From Arthrobacter echini (lineage in GTDB: Bacteria; Actinomycetota; Actinomycetes; Actinomycetales; Micrococcaceae), in assembly GCF_004803505.1 (NCBI RefSeq), contig NZ_SSWH01000005.1, forward strand, positions 62,001 through 126,000: a stretch of DNA of 64,000 bases, in the 5' to 3' direction. Every line of letters starts with the position of its first letter. Within the stretch, counting starts at the first letter, position 1. The notes below the pieces were generated by a model that had not been told where the DNA came from, did not search any database, and worked only from the letters and a program-made list of their open reading frames with translations. Shown one piece after another: positions 48,712 through 56,208 of the stretch. Both the position numbers and the translations under genes were made by a program.

Positions 48712-50511
48712 CTAGACGTTCCGGAACCCCTGGTGGGTCGGAGCGTCATGATCGGTGTCGGCGTCGGCGACGAACCGGCGCACGAGGGCATCGAACTCCT
48801 CCTCGCGCTCGATCTGCGGCATGTGCCCGCACTTCTCGAACAGGTGGAACTCGGCGTGCGGGAACGCCGTCCGGGCGTGCTCCAGGTGCGACGCCGGGAG
48901 TACGCGGTCCTCGTCGCCCCAGACCACGAGGGTGGGTTTGCGCTGGGCCGCGACGCTGCGCAGGAGCTCGGTCCGCCAGCGACGGCGCACCCCGCCGACG
49001 GTGCCGAGGTGCCCGGCGACGGCGAGCATGACGTCGTCGTGCACGGGGTTCCGGCCCACCTCCTGCGCGTGGTCGAGGCGTTCCTCGGTGACGAACGCCC
49101 TGTCGTAGAAGACGGCCCGCTCGGTGCGATAGGCGGCCTTCCGGGACTTGTCCCGCATGAGCACTCTGCCCACGGGGCGGACGGCGAGCAGGCGGAGGGC
49201 CAGGGTGACCTCCTTGCCGAAACCGGCGCTGTTCGCGAGCACCAGACTCCGGACGCGCTCGGGTGCGAGCACGCTGAGCTTCATTGCGACCGCCCCGCCG
49301 AGCGAGTTGCCCACCACGTGCAGCGGGCGCCGTTCCCCGAGGGTGTCGAGCGCGGCGAGCACGAAACGGGCGATCGTCTCCATCGAGTATCTGCCCGCGG
49401 TGCGCTCGGAGAGCCCGAAGCCCGGCAGGTCGATACTGATCACCCGGTGATCGGGTGCGAGGCGGGCATAGAGACCCTCCCAGTCCTCGAGGCTGCGCCC
49501 GATCCCGTGGAGCAGGAGCACCGGTGTCTTCTCCGCAGCACCTTCGTCCCGGTAGCGGATCCTCACGCCGTCGACCCGGAGCAAGCCACCCTCGAGCACG
49601 CCGTCGGGTTTCGGCTCGACCGACGCGCCACCGCGACCCGTCCCGGCACCCCGGCGCAGGGTCGCGGGCAGCAGTGCCGGCAGCCGCGAGAGACTCGCGA
49701 GGTGGCGCTGGAGGGTTCCGAAGGACAGCGGGGCCACGCGGGCGACGACGTCGGGCAGCGTGGCGCTCCAGCCGATCAGCAGGCGTGGGCTGCGGTTCTT
49801 CACCGCCTCCAGCATGAGGTCTGCCGCCCGGTCGGCGGGGAACGTGAGGAGCCTGTCGAAGCCGCCCCTGGCCTTTCTCGAGGCAGCCTCGTCGAGGTTG
49901 CCGCCGAGGCGGGCGTTGCGGGCGATGTTCGTGCGGATCCCGCCGGGGTGCACCGTGGTGGTGCCGATGCCGCGCGGCAGCAGTTCGTTGCGCAGCGCCT
50001 CGGTGAACCCGCGCAATGCGAACTTCGACGAGGAGTAGGCGCTCTGCCCGGCCGGCGCCACCAGTCCGAACAGGCTCGACACGTTCACGATGTGCGCCCC
50101 GGCTCGCATGAGGGGCAGCAGGTGGTGGGTGAGCCGCACGGGTGCGTGGAAGTTCACGGCCATCACCTGGTCGAAGTCCTCCATGGTGATCTGGTCGAAG
50201 GTCCCTGCCAGCGCCACTCCGGCGTTGTTGATCAGCAGATCCACGGTGTCCGTCGCGGCGAGGATTTCGGAGGCCACCTCGTCGACGGCGTCCCGCCGGA
50301 CCAGATCGACGACGAACGTGGTGACGGCGGCGTCCGGGTAGCTGGAGCGGATCGAGGCGGCGACGGCGCCCAGCTTCGCGGCGTCGCGGTCGACGAGCAG
50401 CAGGGTGCTGCCGCGCTCGGCCAGCCCGCGGGCGAGGTGTTCGCCCATACCTCCCGCGGCGCCGGTGACGACGGCGGTCGCGCCGGCGAAGCGGAAGGGT
50501 GCAGGCCTCAT
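48712..50511 (-). CDS. Fusion of short-chain dehydrogenase and alpha/beta hydrolase
   Basis: 599 residues. Residues 1-250 form a classical SDR: VVTGAAGGMG (14-23), NNAG (95-98), Ser145 or 146, Tyr159, Lys163. Residues 300-599 form an alpha/beta hydrolase: HGIG (335-338), nucleophile Ser403 in GNSLGGA, catalytic His in KCGHMPQIE. The linker (about 255-300) is Leu/Pro/Arg-rich. The ATG forms an ATGA overlap with the FMO gene stop. In the mycobacterial mymA operon SDR and lipase are separate genes next to an FMO; here they are one chain. Likely acts on the FMO product: oxidation/reduction plus ester hydrolysis. Confidence 0.88.
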   Translation of the reverse strand: MRPAPFRFAGATAVVTGAAGGMGEHLARGLAERGSTLLLVDRDAAKLGAVAASIRSSYPDAAVTTFVVDLVRRDAVDEVASEILAATDTVDLLINNAGVALAGTFDQITMEDFDQVMAVNFHAPVRLTHHLLPLMRAGAHIVNVSSLFGLVAPAGQSAYSSSKFALRGFTEALRNELLPRGIGTTTVHPGGIRTNIARNARLGGNLDEAASRKARGGFDRLLTFPADRAADLMLEAVKNRSPRLLIGWSATLPDVVARVAPLSFGTLQRHLASLSRLPALLPATLRRGAGTGRGGASVEPKPDGVLEGGLLRVDGVRIRYRDEGAAEKTPVLLLHGIGRSLEDWEGLYARLAPDHRVISIDLPGFGLSERTAGRYSMETIARFVLAALDTLGERRPLHVVGNSLGGAVAMKLSVLAPERVRSLVLANSAGFGKEVTLALRLLAVRPVGRVLMRDKSRKAAYRTERAVFYDRAFVTEERLDHAQEVGRNPVHDDVMLAVAGHLGTVGGVRRRWRTELLRSVAAQRKPTLVVWGDEDRVLPASHLEHARTAFPHAEFHLFEKCGHMPQIEREEEFDALVRRFVADADTDHDAPTHQGFRNV

Positions 50512-52019
50512 GCGTGGATCTCCTGGAGTTCGGGTACGGGCCGGCTCCTGGGGGCCGGACGGTCGAAGACCATGTTCTTGGCGACACTGCCGTACAGCGC
50601 CGTGGGGGCATCGAGCAGATAGTTCTGGCGCATGGTCCAGGGCTGCCTGTCGCCCTGCTTGGGGAAGGCGGAGATGGCGCGCTGCACGTACCCCGAGGTC
50701 AGGTCCAGGAGGGGCCGCGGCCTCATGTCGCCGTCCGTCGACGGCGCGCCGTACCGGTACCCGTGGCGGTCCAGGTAGCGGATGAGGCGGCAGACGTAGC
50801 GTGAGCTGAGATCCGCCCGCAGGGTCCAGGACGCGTTGGTGTACCCCACGCAGAGCGCCAGATTGGGCACGCCGCTGACCATGAGCCCCCGGTACACCCA
50901 GGAGTCGCCGAGGTCCACGGGCGCCCCGTCCACGCTGAAGGTGGCACCTCCCAGGGGCAGCATGGACAGTCCCGTGGCCGTGACGACGACGTCGGCCGCC
51001 AGTTCCTGCCCCGAGGCCAGGCGGATGCCCTGCGGCGTGAAGGTCTCGATGGTGTCCGTGACCACGGACGCCGTCCCGGCCTTCAGGGCCTTGAACAGAT
51101 CGGCGCTCGGCGCGACGCAGAGCCGCTGGTCCCACGGGTTGTACGCGGGGGTGAAGTGCTCGGCCACGAGCTGCTCGTCCCCGACGATCCGCTCCGTCTG
51201 GGTGCGGATGATCTTCTTCGCCAGCTCCGGCCTGCTGCGGCACAGCTGGTAGAAGGCCTGTTTGGTCACGACGTTCTTGGCCCGTGCCACATGGTGTGCG
51301 AGGCGGGCCGGCAGGTAGCGCCGTGCCGCGTCGGAGAACGTGTCGCGGCTCGGCACGGCCGTGACGTAGGTGGGGGAGCGCTGGAGCATGGTGACGTGCG
51401 CGGCGTCCTTGGCCATCGCGGGCAGGAGGGTGACCGCGGTGGCTCCGCTGCCGATCACGACCACGCGCTTGTCCCGGTAGTCCAGGTCCTCGGGCCAGAA
51501 CTGCGGGCGGACGATCCGACCCTCGAAGGACTCGATACCCTCGAAGGCGGGCTCGTGGCCGTGGTCGTAGTTGTAGTAGCCGCTGCAGATGTAGAGGAAG
51601 CCGCAGCTCATGGTGCGGCGCTCTGTGGCGCCGTCGTCGTCGCTCACCTCGAGCTCGAGGGTCCACCGCGCGTCCTCCGAGGACCAGGCGGCGCCGACCA
51701 GCCTGGTGCGGAAGCGGATCTTCTCCCTGATCCGCTCGTCCTCCGCGGTGGCGCGGACGTAGGAGAGGATCGAGGAGCCGTCGGCGATCGCCTTCGCCTC
51801 GGTCCACGGGCGGAACGGGTAGCCGAGCGTGAACATGTCGCTGTCCGAGCGCACGCCCGGATAGCGGAAGAGATCCCAGGTGCCGCCCACGGTGTCGCGG
51901 GCCTCGAGCACCGCGAAGCTCCTGCCCGGGAGCATGGTCGCGACGCGGTAGGCCGCGCCGATGCCGGAGAGTCCGGCGCCCACGATCACGACGTCGAGAT
52001 GTTCGGTGAGAGTGTCCAT
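50508..52019 (-). CDS. Flavin-containing (Baeyer-Villiger-type, EtaA/MymA-like) monooxygenase
   Basis: NADPH-dependent flavoenzyme, 503 residues. FAD motif VIVGAGLSG (11-19), DTVGGTWDLFRYPGVRSDSD typical of EtaA/MymA enzymes, NADPH motif VVVIGSGATAVTL. The BVMO-type fingerprint reads FEGRIVRPQFWP: His of the usual FxGxxxHxxxW is Arg here. Probably inserts oxygen next to a carbonyl or oxidises a heteroatom; an ester product would suit the hydrolase domain of the next gene. The ATG at 52019 is preferred over an earlier in-frame Met because it starts at the Rossmann fold. Confidence 0.9.
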   Translation of the reverse strand: MDTLTEHLDVVIVGAGLSGIGAAYRVATMLPGRSFAVLEARDTVGGTWDLFRYPGVRSDSDMFTLGYPFRPWTEAKAIADGSSILSYVRATAEDERIREKIRFRTRLVGAAWSSEDARWTLELEVSDDDGATERRTMSCGFLYICSGYYNYDHGHEPAFEGIESFEGRIVRPQFWPEDLDYRDKRVVVIGSGATAVTLLPAMAKDAAHVTMLQRSPTYVTAVPSRDTFSDAARRYLPARLAHHVARAKNVVTKQAFYQLCRSRPELAKKIIRTQTERIVGDEQLVAEHFTPAYNPWDQRLCVAPSADLFKALKAGTASVVTDTIETFTPQGIRLASGQELAADVVVTATGLSMLPLGGATFSVDGAPVDLGDSWVYRGLMVSGVPNLALCVGYTNASWTLRADLSSRYVCRLIRYLDRHGYRYGAPSTDGDMRPRPLLDLTSGYVQRAISAFPKQGDRQPWTMRQNYLLDAPTALYGSVAKNMVFDRPAPRSRPVPELQEIHA

Positions 52020-52090
52020 GGATTCCAGTATCCCGGTGCGGACCAGCACCATACTTGACTTCGTGCGACAGCTATTTACCCTTGGATGAC
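52020..52090. promoter_or_regulatory. Divergent promoter region of FMO and AraC genes
   Basis: 71 bases. GGTGC-ggacca-GCACC (52035-52050) is an inverted repeat close to the FMO start, and TTGACT (52055-52060) a possible -35 for the regulator. Expected to contain the AraC binding sites. Confidence 0.45.
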
Positions 52091-53152
52091 ATGGCTTCCG
52101 TGATCCGCTCCGCCGGGATGCGCGGCTTCCGTGGTGTCGTCGAACAGTTCGGCGGTGACGCCGAGGCGCTCGCAGCACTCCACCACGTTCCGCTCAAGGC
52201 CCTCGACGACGACGACGTCCTCGTCTCCGACGTGGCCATGGCGAAGCTCCTCGAGGGCGCGGCACGCACGCTGCCCTGCCCGGATCTGGGCCTGCGCATC
52301 TCCGAGTACCAGGACATCGGCATCCTCGGTCCGCTGGCCGTGGCGGTGCAGAACTCCCCGACGGTGGGGGCCGCCCTGGAGTGCGCCTCGCAGTTCCTCT
52401 TCCTGCACAGCCCGGCGCTGCGCTTCAGCATCGTGGAGGACCCCGAGGGTCGGGCCGGCGAGGTGGGGCTGTGCTACGGCTCCACCGAGGGAACTCCTCC
52501 GCGGCAGGCGAGCGACGCCATCCTGGCCTTCGTCCACCGCATGATCCGCGTCCTCGTCGGCGGATCCTACGCACTCCACTCCGTGCATCTGTCCCACCTG
52601 CCGAAGGCTCCGGCGAGGCGCTACACCGGGTTCTTCGGCGTCGAGGTCCGCTTCGGCCAGGACGCCTCCCTGCTGCGCGTGCCGCGGAGTCTGCTCGACC
52701 GGCCCCTGCAGTCCGTGGACGACACGCTCCACGAGATCGCCCTGGACTACCTGCACAGTCACTTCGCCGAGCCCGGGCGCGTGGTGGCGCCGAAGGTCCG
52801 CACCTCGATCGACCGGCTGCTCGGAACGTCCCCGCCGCGCATCGCTGCCGCGGCCCGGCTCCTCGGGATACACCCGCGAACCCTCCAGCGGCGGCTCGCT
52901 GCCGAGGGGACCTCGTTCGAGGTGCTGCTCGACGACGCCCGCCGCGACGCCGCGCACCGGCTCCTCACCCGGACCGAGCTGCCGCTGGCGCAGATCTCCG
53001 GTCTCGTGGGCCTGTCCGAGCAGTCCGCCCTCACGCGGTGCGTGCGCCGGTGGTACGGCACGACGCCGAGCGCCGTGCGCGCCGGTGGTGCGCCCCGCGT
53101 CAGCGGAGCCCGATCACGCGGTCCCGCCCGGCGAGCACTGCCAGGAACGTGA
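52091..53152 (+). CDS. AraC-family regulator (VirS-like)
   Basis: 353 residues. N-terminal Arabinose_bd-like domain (GMRGFRGVVEQFGGDAEALA, about 10-200) and a C-terminal AraC DNA-binding domain with two HTH units (RIAAAARLLGIHPRTLQRRL and LPLAQISGLVGLSEQSALTR). This is the VirS/OruR type of AraC. Divergent from the FMO-SDR/hydrolase operon, like virS next to mymA in mycobacteria, so activation of that operon by a fatty-acid-like or ketone ligand is inferred. ATG 52091 chosen over an upstream TTG. Its last 53 bases overlap the converging MFS gene. Confidence 0.88.
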   Translation: MASVIRSAGMRGFRGVVEQFGGDAEALAALHHVPLKALDDDDVLVSDVAMAKLLEGAARTLPCPDLGLRISEYQDIGILGPLAVAVQNSPTVGAALECASQFLFLHSPALRFSIVEDPEGRAGEVGLCYGSTEGTPPRQASDAILAFVHRMIRVLVGGSYALHSVHLSHLPKAPARRYTGFFGVEVRFGQDASLLRVPRSLLDRPLQSVDDTLHEIALDYLHSHFAEPGRVVAPKVRTSIDRLLGTSPPRIAAAARLLGIHPRTLQRRLAAEGTSFEVLLDDARRDAAHRLLTRTELPLAQISGLVGLSEQSALTRCVRRWYGTTPSAVRAGGAPRVSGARSRGPARRALPGT

Positions 53153-54302
53153 GCACCACCATGATGCCCGCCGTGACCACGAGGGGGAGCGTCCAGTCCC
53201 CGCTCAGATCGCGCAGGGCGCCGAAGAGGACCGGACCCACGGCCGCGAGACCGTAGCCGACGGACTGCGCCATCCCGGACAGCGACGCCGCCTGGCTGAA
53301 GTTCACGCTCCGGAGGCTGAACAGCGACAGCGCGACGACGATGAGGGAACCACAGCCGATCGAGCCCAGGACCACCCACAGCAGCGTGAGGCCCGGGGCG
53401 AACGCCAGGCCCAGGAACGTCGCGACCATGAGCGCCGACGTCGTGGCGGCGACCAGCCGCTGATCCCTGCCGCGGTGCAGGACCCACCCTGCAGCGAGGC
53501 TCGCGAACACACTGATGAGCAGGAAGACCGAGAGGTGGAAGCCCGCCGTCGACGCCGGCACTCCGCGGCTCCGCTCGATCGTGGGCAGCCAGGCCATCAG
53601 CACGTAGTAGCCGATGGACTGCAGACCCATGAAGACCGTCACCTGCCAGCCGAGGGCCGAGGCCCACGGCGACCGGTAGGCGAGCTCAGGCGCGGCTGAG
53701 CGGACTGCGCCCTGGTCTCCCCGGTACATCCACGGCAGGAGCACCGCCATCGCGATCAGCGCCACCCCCACCCAGATTCCCAGCGCCAGTCGCCAGCCCG
53801 CGGGTGAGGTCTGAGCCACCGGAACGACGACGGCCGCACCGATCGCCGCCATCGTGGCCTGCGCCGCGGTGTAGATCCCGGTGACCTGACTGACCCGCAG
53901 TGGGAAGTCGCGTTTCACCAGCGAGGGCAGCAGCACGTTCAGGAAGGCGATCGCCACTCCGATCAGGGCGGTGCCGGCCCAGATCAGACCGGGGACGGGC
54001 AGGGAGCGCAGCACGATTCCCGCGGCGAGGATCAGCAGGGACAGCCACAGCGCCCGATCCAGGCCGAGCCGGGCCGCGAAGCCGGGCGCAACAGGTGAGA
54101 ACGCCGCGAAGGCGATGAGCGGGAGCCCCGTCAGGAGACCGGCCGCAGGGCTGGAAAGACCCAGATCGGCACTGATGTTCTCCAGCACGGGCCCCACACT
54201 GATGAACGAGACGCGCAGATTCACCGCGATGAGCAGTACGCCGATGAAGGCCGCACCGAGCCGCGCGGAGTCCACCGGCATCCTTCGGATCTCAGCGCTC
54301 AT
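53100..54302 (-). CDS. MFS transporter, CynX/NimT family
   Basis: 400 residues, about 12 helices. Typical start of the family: LIAVNLRVSFISVGPVLENI followed by LSSPAAGLLTGLPLIAFA; later helices contain VGYGLAAVGPVLFG. CynX/NimT relatives move cyanate or 2-nitroimidazole; the substrate here is unknown. GGAG lies 8 bases before the ATG at 54302. The end overlaps the AraC gene by 53 bases, convergent. Confidence 0.9.
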   Translation of the reverse strand: MSAEIRRMPVDSARLGAAFIGVLLIAVNLRVSFISVGPVLENISADLGLSSPAAGLLTGLPLIAFAAFSPVAPGFAARLGLDRALWLSLLILAAGIVLRSLPVPGLIWAGTALIGVAIAFLNVLLPSLVKRDFPLRVSQVTGIYTAAQATMAAIGAAVVVPVAQTSPAGWRLALGIWVGVALIAMAVLLPWMYRGDQGAVRSAAPELAYRSPWASALGWQVTVFMGLQSIGYYVLMAWLPTIERSRGVPASTAGFHLSVFLLISVFASLAAGWVLHRGRDQRLVAATTSALMVATFLGLAFAPGLTLLWVVLGSIGCGSLIVVALSLFSLRSVNFSQAASLSGMAQSVGYGLAAVGPVLFGALRDLSGDWTLPLVVTAGIMVVLTFLAVLAGRDRVIGLR

Positions 54303-54528
54303 CCCCGATACTCCCCGTCCTCGTGCGGAAGGCGCTCGCAGCACCCGTCTGATCGATCCCGCCCGCCGATCCGGTGCGCCGACCTGCCGTCACCCTACCC
54401 GGATCGGATGCTCGTGCGGGCCGGGACCGCCGGGACCCTGCCGGGCGGGCCCGTCAAGCGTAATGTCGAGGGCAGTGGTGCCTGCGAAGCTGCGGCATCC
54501 CCACCAGACCTTCGACACGAGGAACCCC

Positions 54529-54843
54529 ATGACGACGTACGACGACAAAGAACGCACACTTGCGGAGTGGGAGCAGACCCTGACCCAGGCGCTGCAGATC
54601 CTCGACCTCGAGTTCGACCACGAGCGGATCCTGGACGTGGCCCGGCGCTGCTCGCAGCAGATGTCCGCGGATGCCGGGGTGCTCAGTGCATTCATGATCG
54701 GTTACGCCGCGGGCACGGTGACGACGAACGGCAGGGACGAGGCGAGCGCCGCCGTCGAGAAGGCTGCCTCGACCGTCCTGACCGTGGTCGAGAAGGATGC
54801 GCAGACCCAGGAGAGGGAAGGCTGGACCGGGACGGCGCAGTAG
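54529..54843 (+). CDS. DUF6457 protein
   Basis: 104 residues, helical, acidic: LAEWEQTLTQALQILDLEFD, VARRCSQQMSADAGVLSAFM and IGYAAGTVTT. DUF6457 proteins are small and often found beside molybdenum-cofactor or formate dehydrogenase genes; here the FdhF-like gene is two genes away. GAGGA lies 7 bases before the ATG. Function unknown. Confidence 0.82.
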   Translation: MTTYDDKERTLAEWEQTLTQALQILDLEFDHERILDVARRCSQQMSADAGVLSAFMIGYAAGTVTTNGRDEASAAVEKAASTVLTVVEKDAQTQEREGWTGTAQ

Positions 54844-54894
54844 TCGGGGCCCGACCCGGTGGCAGGCCGGGTGCTGGAGGGCGAGAAGCGTTTC

Positions 54895-56208
54895 CTACGC
54901 GCTGACGGTGGGCCGTCGGGCTGAGCCCAGGCGCCTGAGCGTCCACACCAGGACGACGGCGACCGGGACGGCCGCGACGAGTCCGAGGCCCGCATAGCCG
55001 AGCAGTACGAGGGCGGGCCCCGCGAGCGCGCCACCGGCAGCACCCGCAAGATTCATGAGCAGGTCGGACGATCCCTGGGCCGGGGCGCGTTCGGTGACAG
55101 CGACCGCACCGGCGAGCAGGGCCGACGCCGAGACGATGCAGGCCGACCAGCCGAGTCCCAGCAGCACCAGGCTCACCGTCACCCGGACCTCGGAGTCGGC
55201 GCCGCGCCAGGCCATGAGGAGCGCGGCGAGCATGACCAGTTGGCCGCAGAGGATCCCGCGGGTCGTCCCGGCGCGATCGGCGATCCACCCGAAGACCGGC
55301 GACAGCGCGTACATCCCGGCCACGTGCAGGCTGATGGTGAGACCGACCACCGAGAGCCCTGCGCCGTGATCGTGCAGGTGGACCGGGGTCATCGCCATGA
55401 GCGAGACCATCGCCGCGTGGGCGACGGCGATGCTCACCACGGCGTAGCGCGCCGCGGCATTCCCTGCGAGGACGGCGATTCCCCTACGCCTCCCGGGCGC
55501 GGCGCTCTCCGGCAGTCTGCTTGCGGTGTCACCTGCCGGGCCGCCTCCGGCGCGCTCGCCGGCCTGGAGCCGGAGCGCGGTCAGCAGGGGATCGGGCCGC
55601 AGCCCCAGCCGGTACAGCAGGGCGGCTCCCACCTGCGCCGCCGCGGAGAAGACGAAGCCGCCGCTGAGCGCGGGGATGCCGAGGAGTCCCGCCACGGCCT
55701 CCCCGGGTTCGAAGAGATTCGGGCCGAGGACCGCACCGATCGTGGTGGACCAGACGACGACGGCGAGGCTGCGACCCCGGGTCGCATCCGTCGCGAGATC
55801 CGTCGCCGCGAAACGGGCCTGCAGTCCCGTGGCCGAGCCGACGCCCAGGAGGATGAGCGCGGCGAGCAGCAGCGGGAACAGGGACAGGGATGCTGCCGTG
55901 ATCGCGAGCAGCGCACCAGAGGCCGCAACCAGGGCACCTGCGGACAGGGACACACTGCGTCCCCTGTGCTGGGCGAGTGTCGCGAGGGGGACCGCAGCAG
56001 CTGCAGCGCCGAGCGTGGCCATGGTCGCGGCCATGCCCGACCAGGCGCTCGAGCCGGAGAGCTGGGCCGCGAGGAGCGCTCCGAGGGACAGTGTGGCTCC
56101 GGCACCGATCCCGCCGAGAACCTGGGCGACGACGAGCACGCGGATGACGCATCGCTGGTCCTGCTGGTCCTCAGACGTTCGCGGTCTCCCGTGCAGGTGC
56201 GCCGGCAT
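54895..56208 (-). CDS. MFS transporter
   Basis: 437 residues with about 12 helices; a long Gly/Ala-rich loop divides the two halves near 235-260 (GERAGGGPAGDTASRLPES). Motif A-like sequences are AQHRGRS and GWIADRAGTTRG. The ATG at 56208 lies 38 bases inside the 3' end of the FdhF-like gene, so the two are probably translated from one message. The substrate is unknown; formate-related solutes or drugs are both possible. Confidence 0.85.
   Translation of the reverse strand: MPAHLHGRPRTSEDQQDQRCVIRVLVVAQVLGGIGAGATLSLGALLAAQLSGSSAWSGMAATMATLGAAAAAVPLATLAQHRGRSVSLSAGALVAASGALLAITAASLSLFPLLLAALILLGVGSATGLQARFAATDLATDATRGRSLAVVVWSTTIGAVLGPNLFEPGEAVAGLLGIPALSGGFVFSAAAQVGAALLYRLGLRPDPLLTALRLQAGERAGGGPAGDTASRLPESAAPGRRRGIAVLAGNAAARYAVVSIAVAHAAMVSLMAMTPVHLHDHGAGLSVVGLTISLHVAGMYALSPVFGWIADRAGTTRGILCGQLVMLAALLMAWRGADSEVRVTVSLVLLGLGWSACIVSASALLAGAVAVTERAPAQGSSDLLMNLAGAAGGALAGPALVLLGYAGLGLVAAVPVAVVLVWTLRRLGSARRPTVSA

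Noticed and set aside
52055..52090. TTG start giving a 12-residue longer AraC protein
   Set aside because: It would place the start inside the divergent promoter region; the ATG at 52091 begins the conserved domain.
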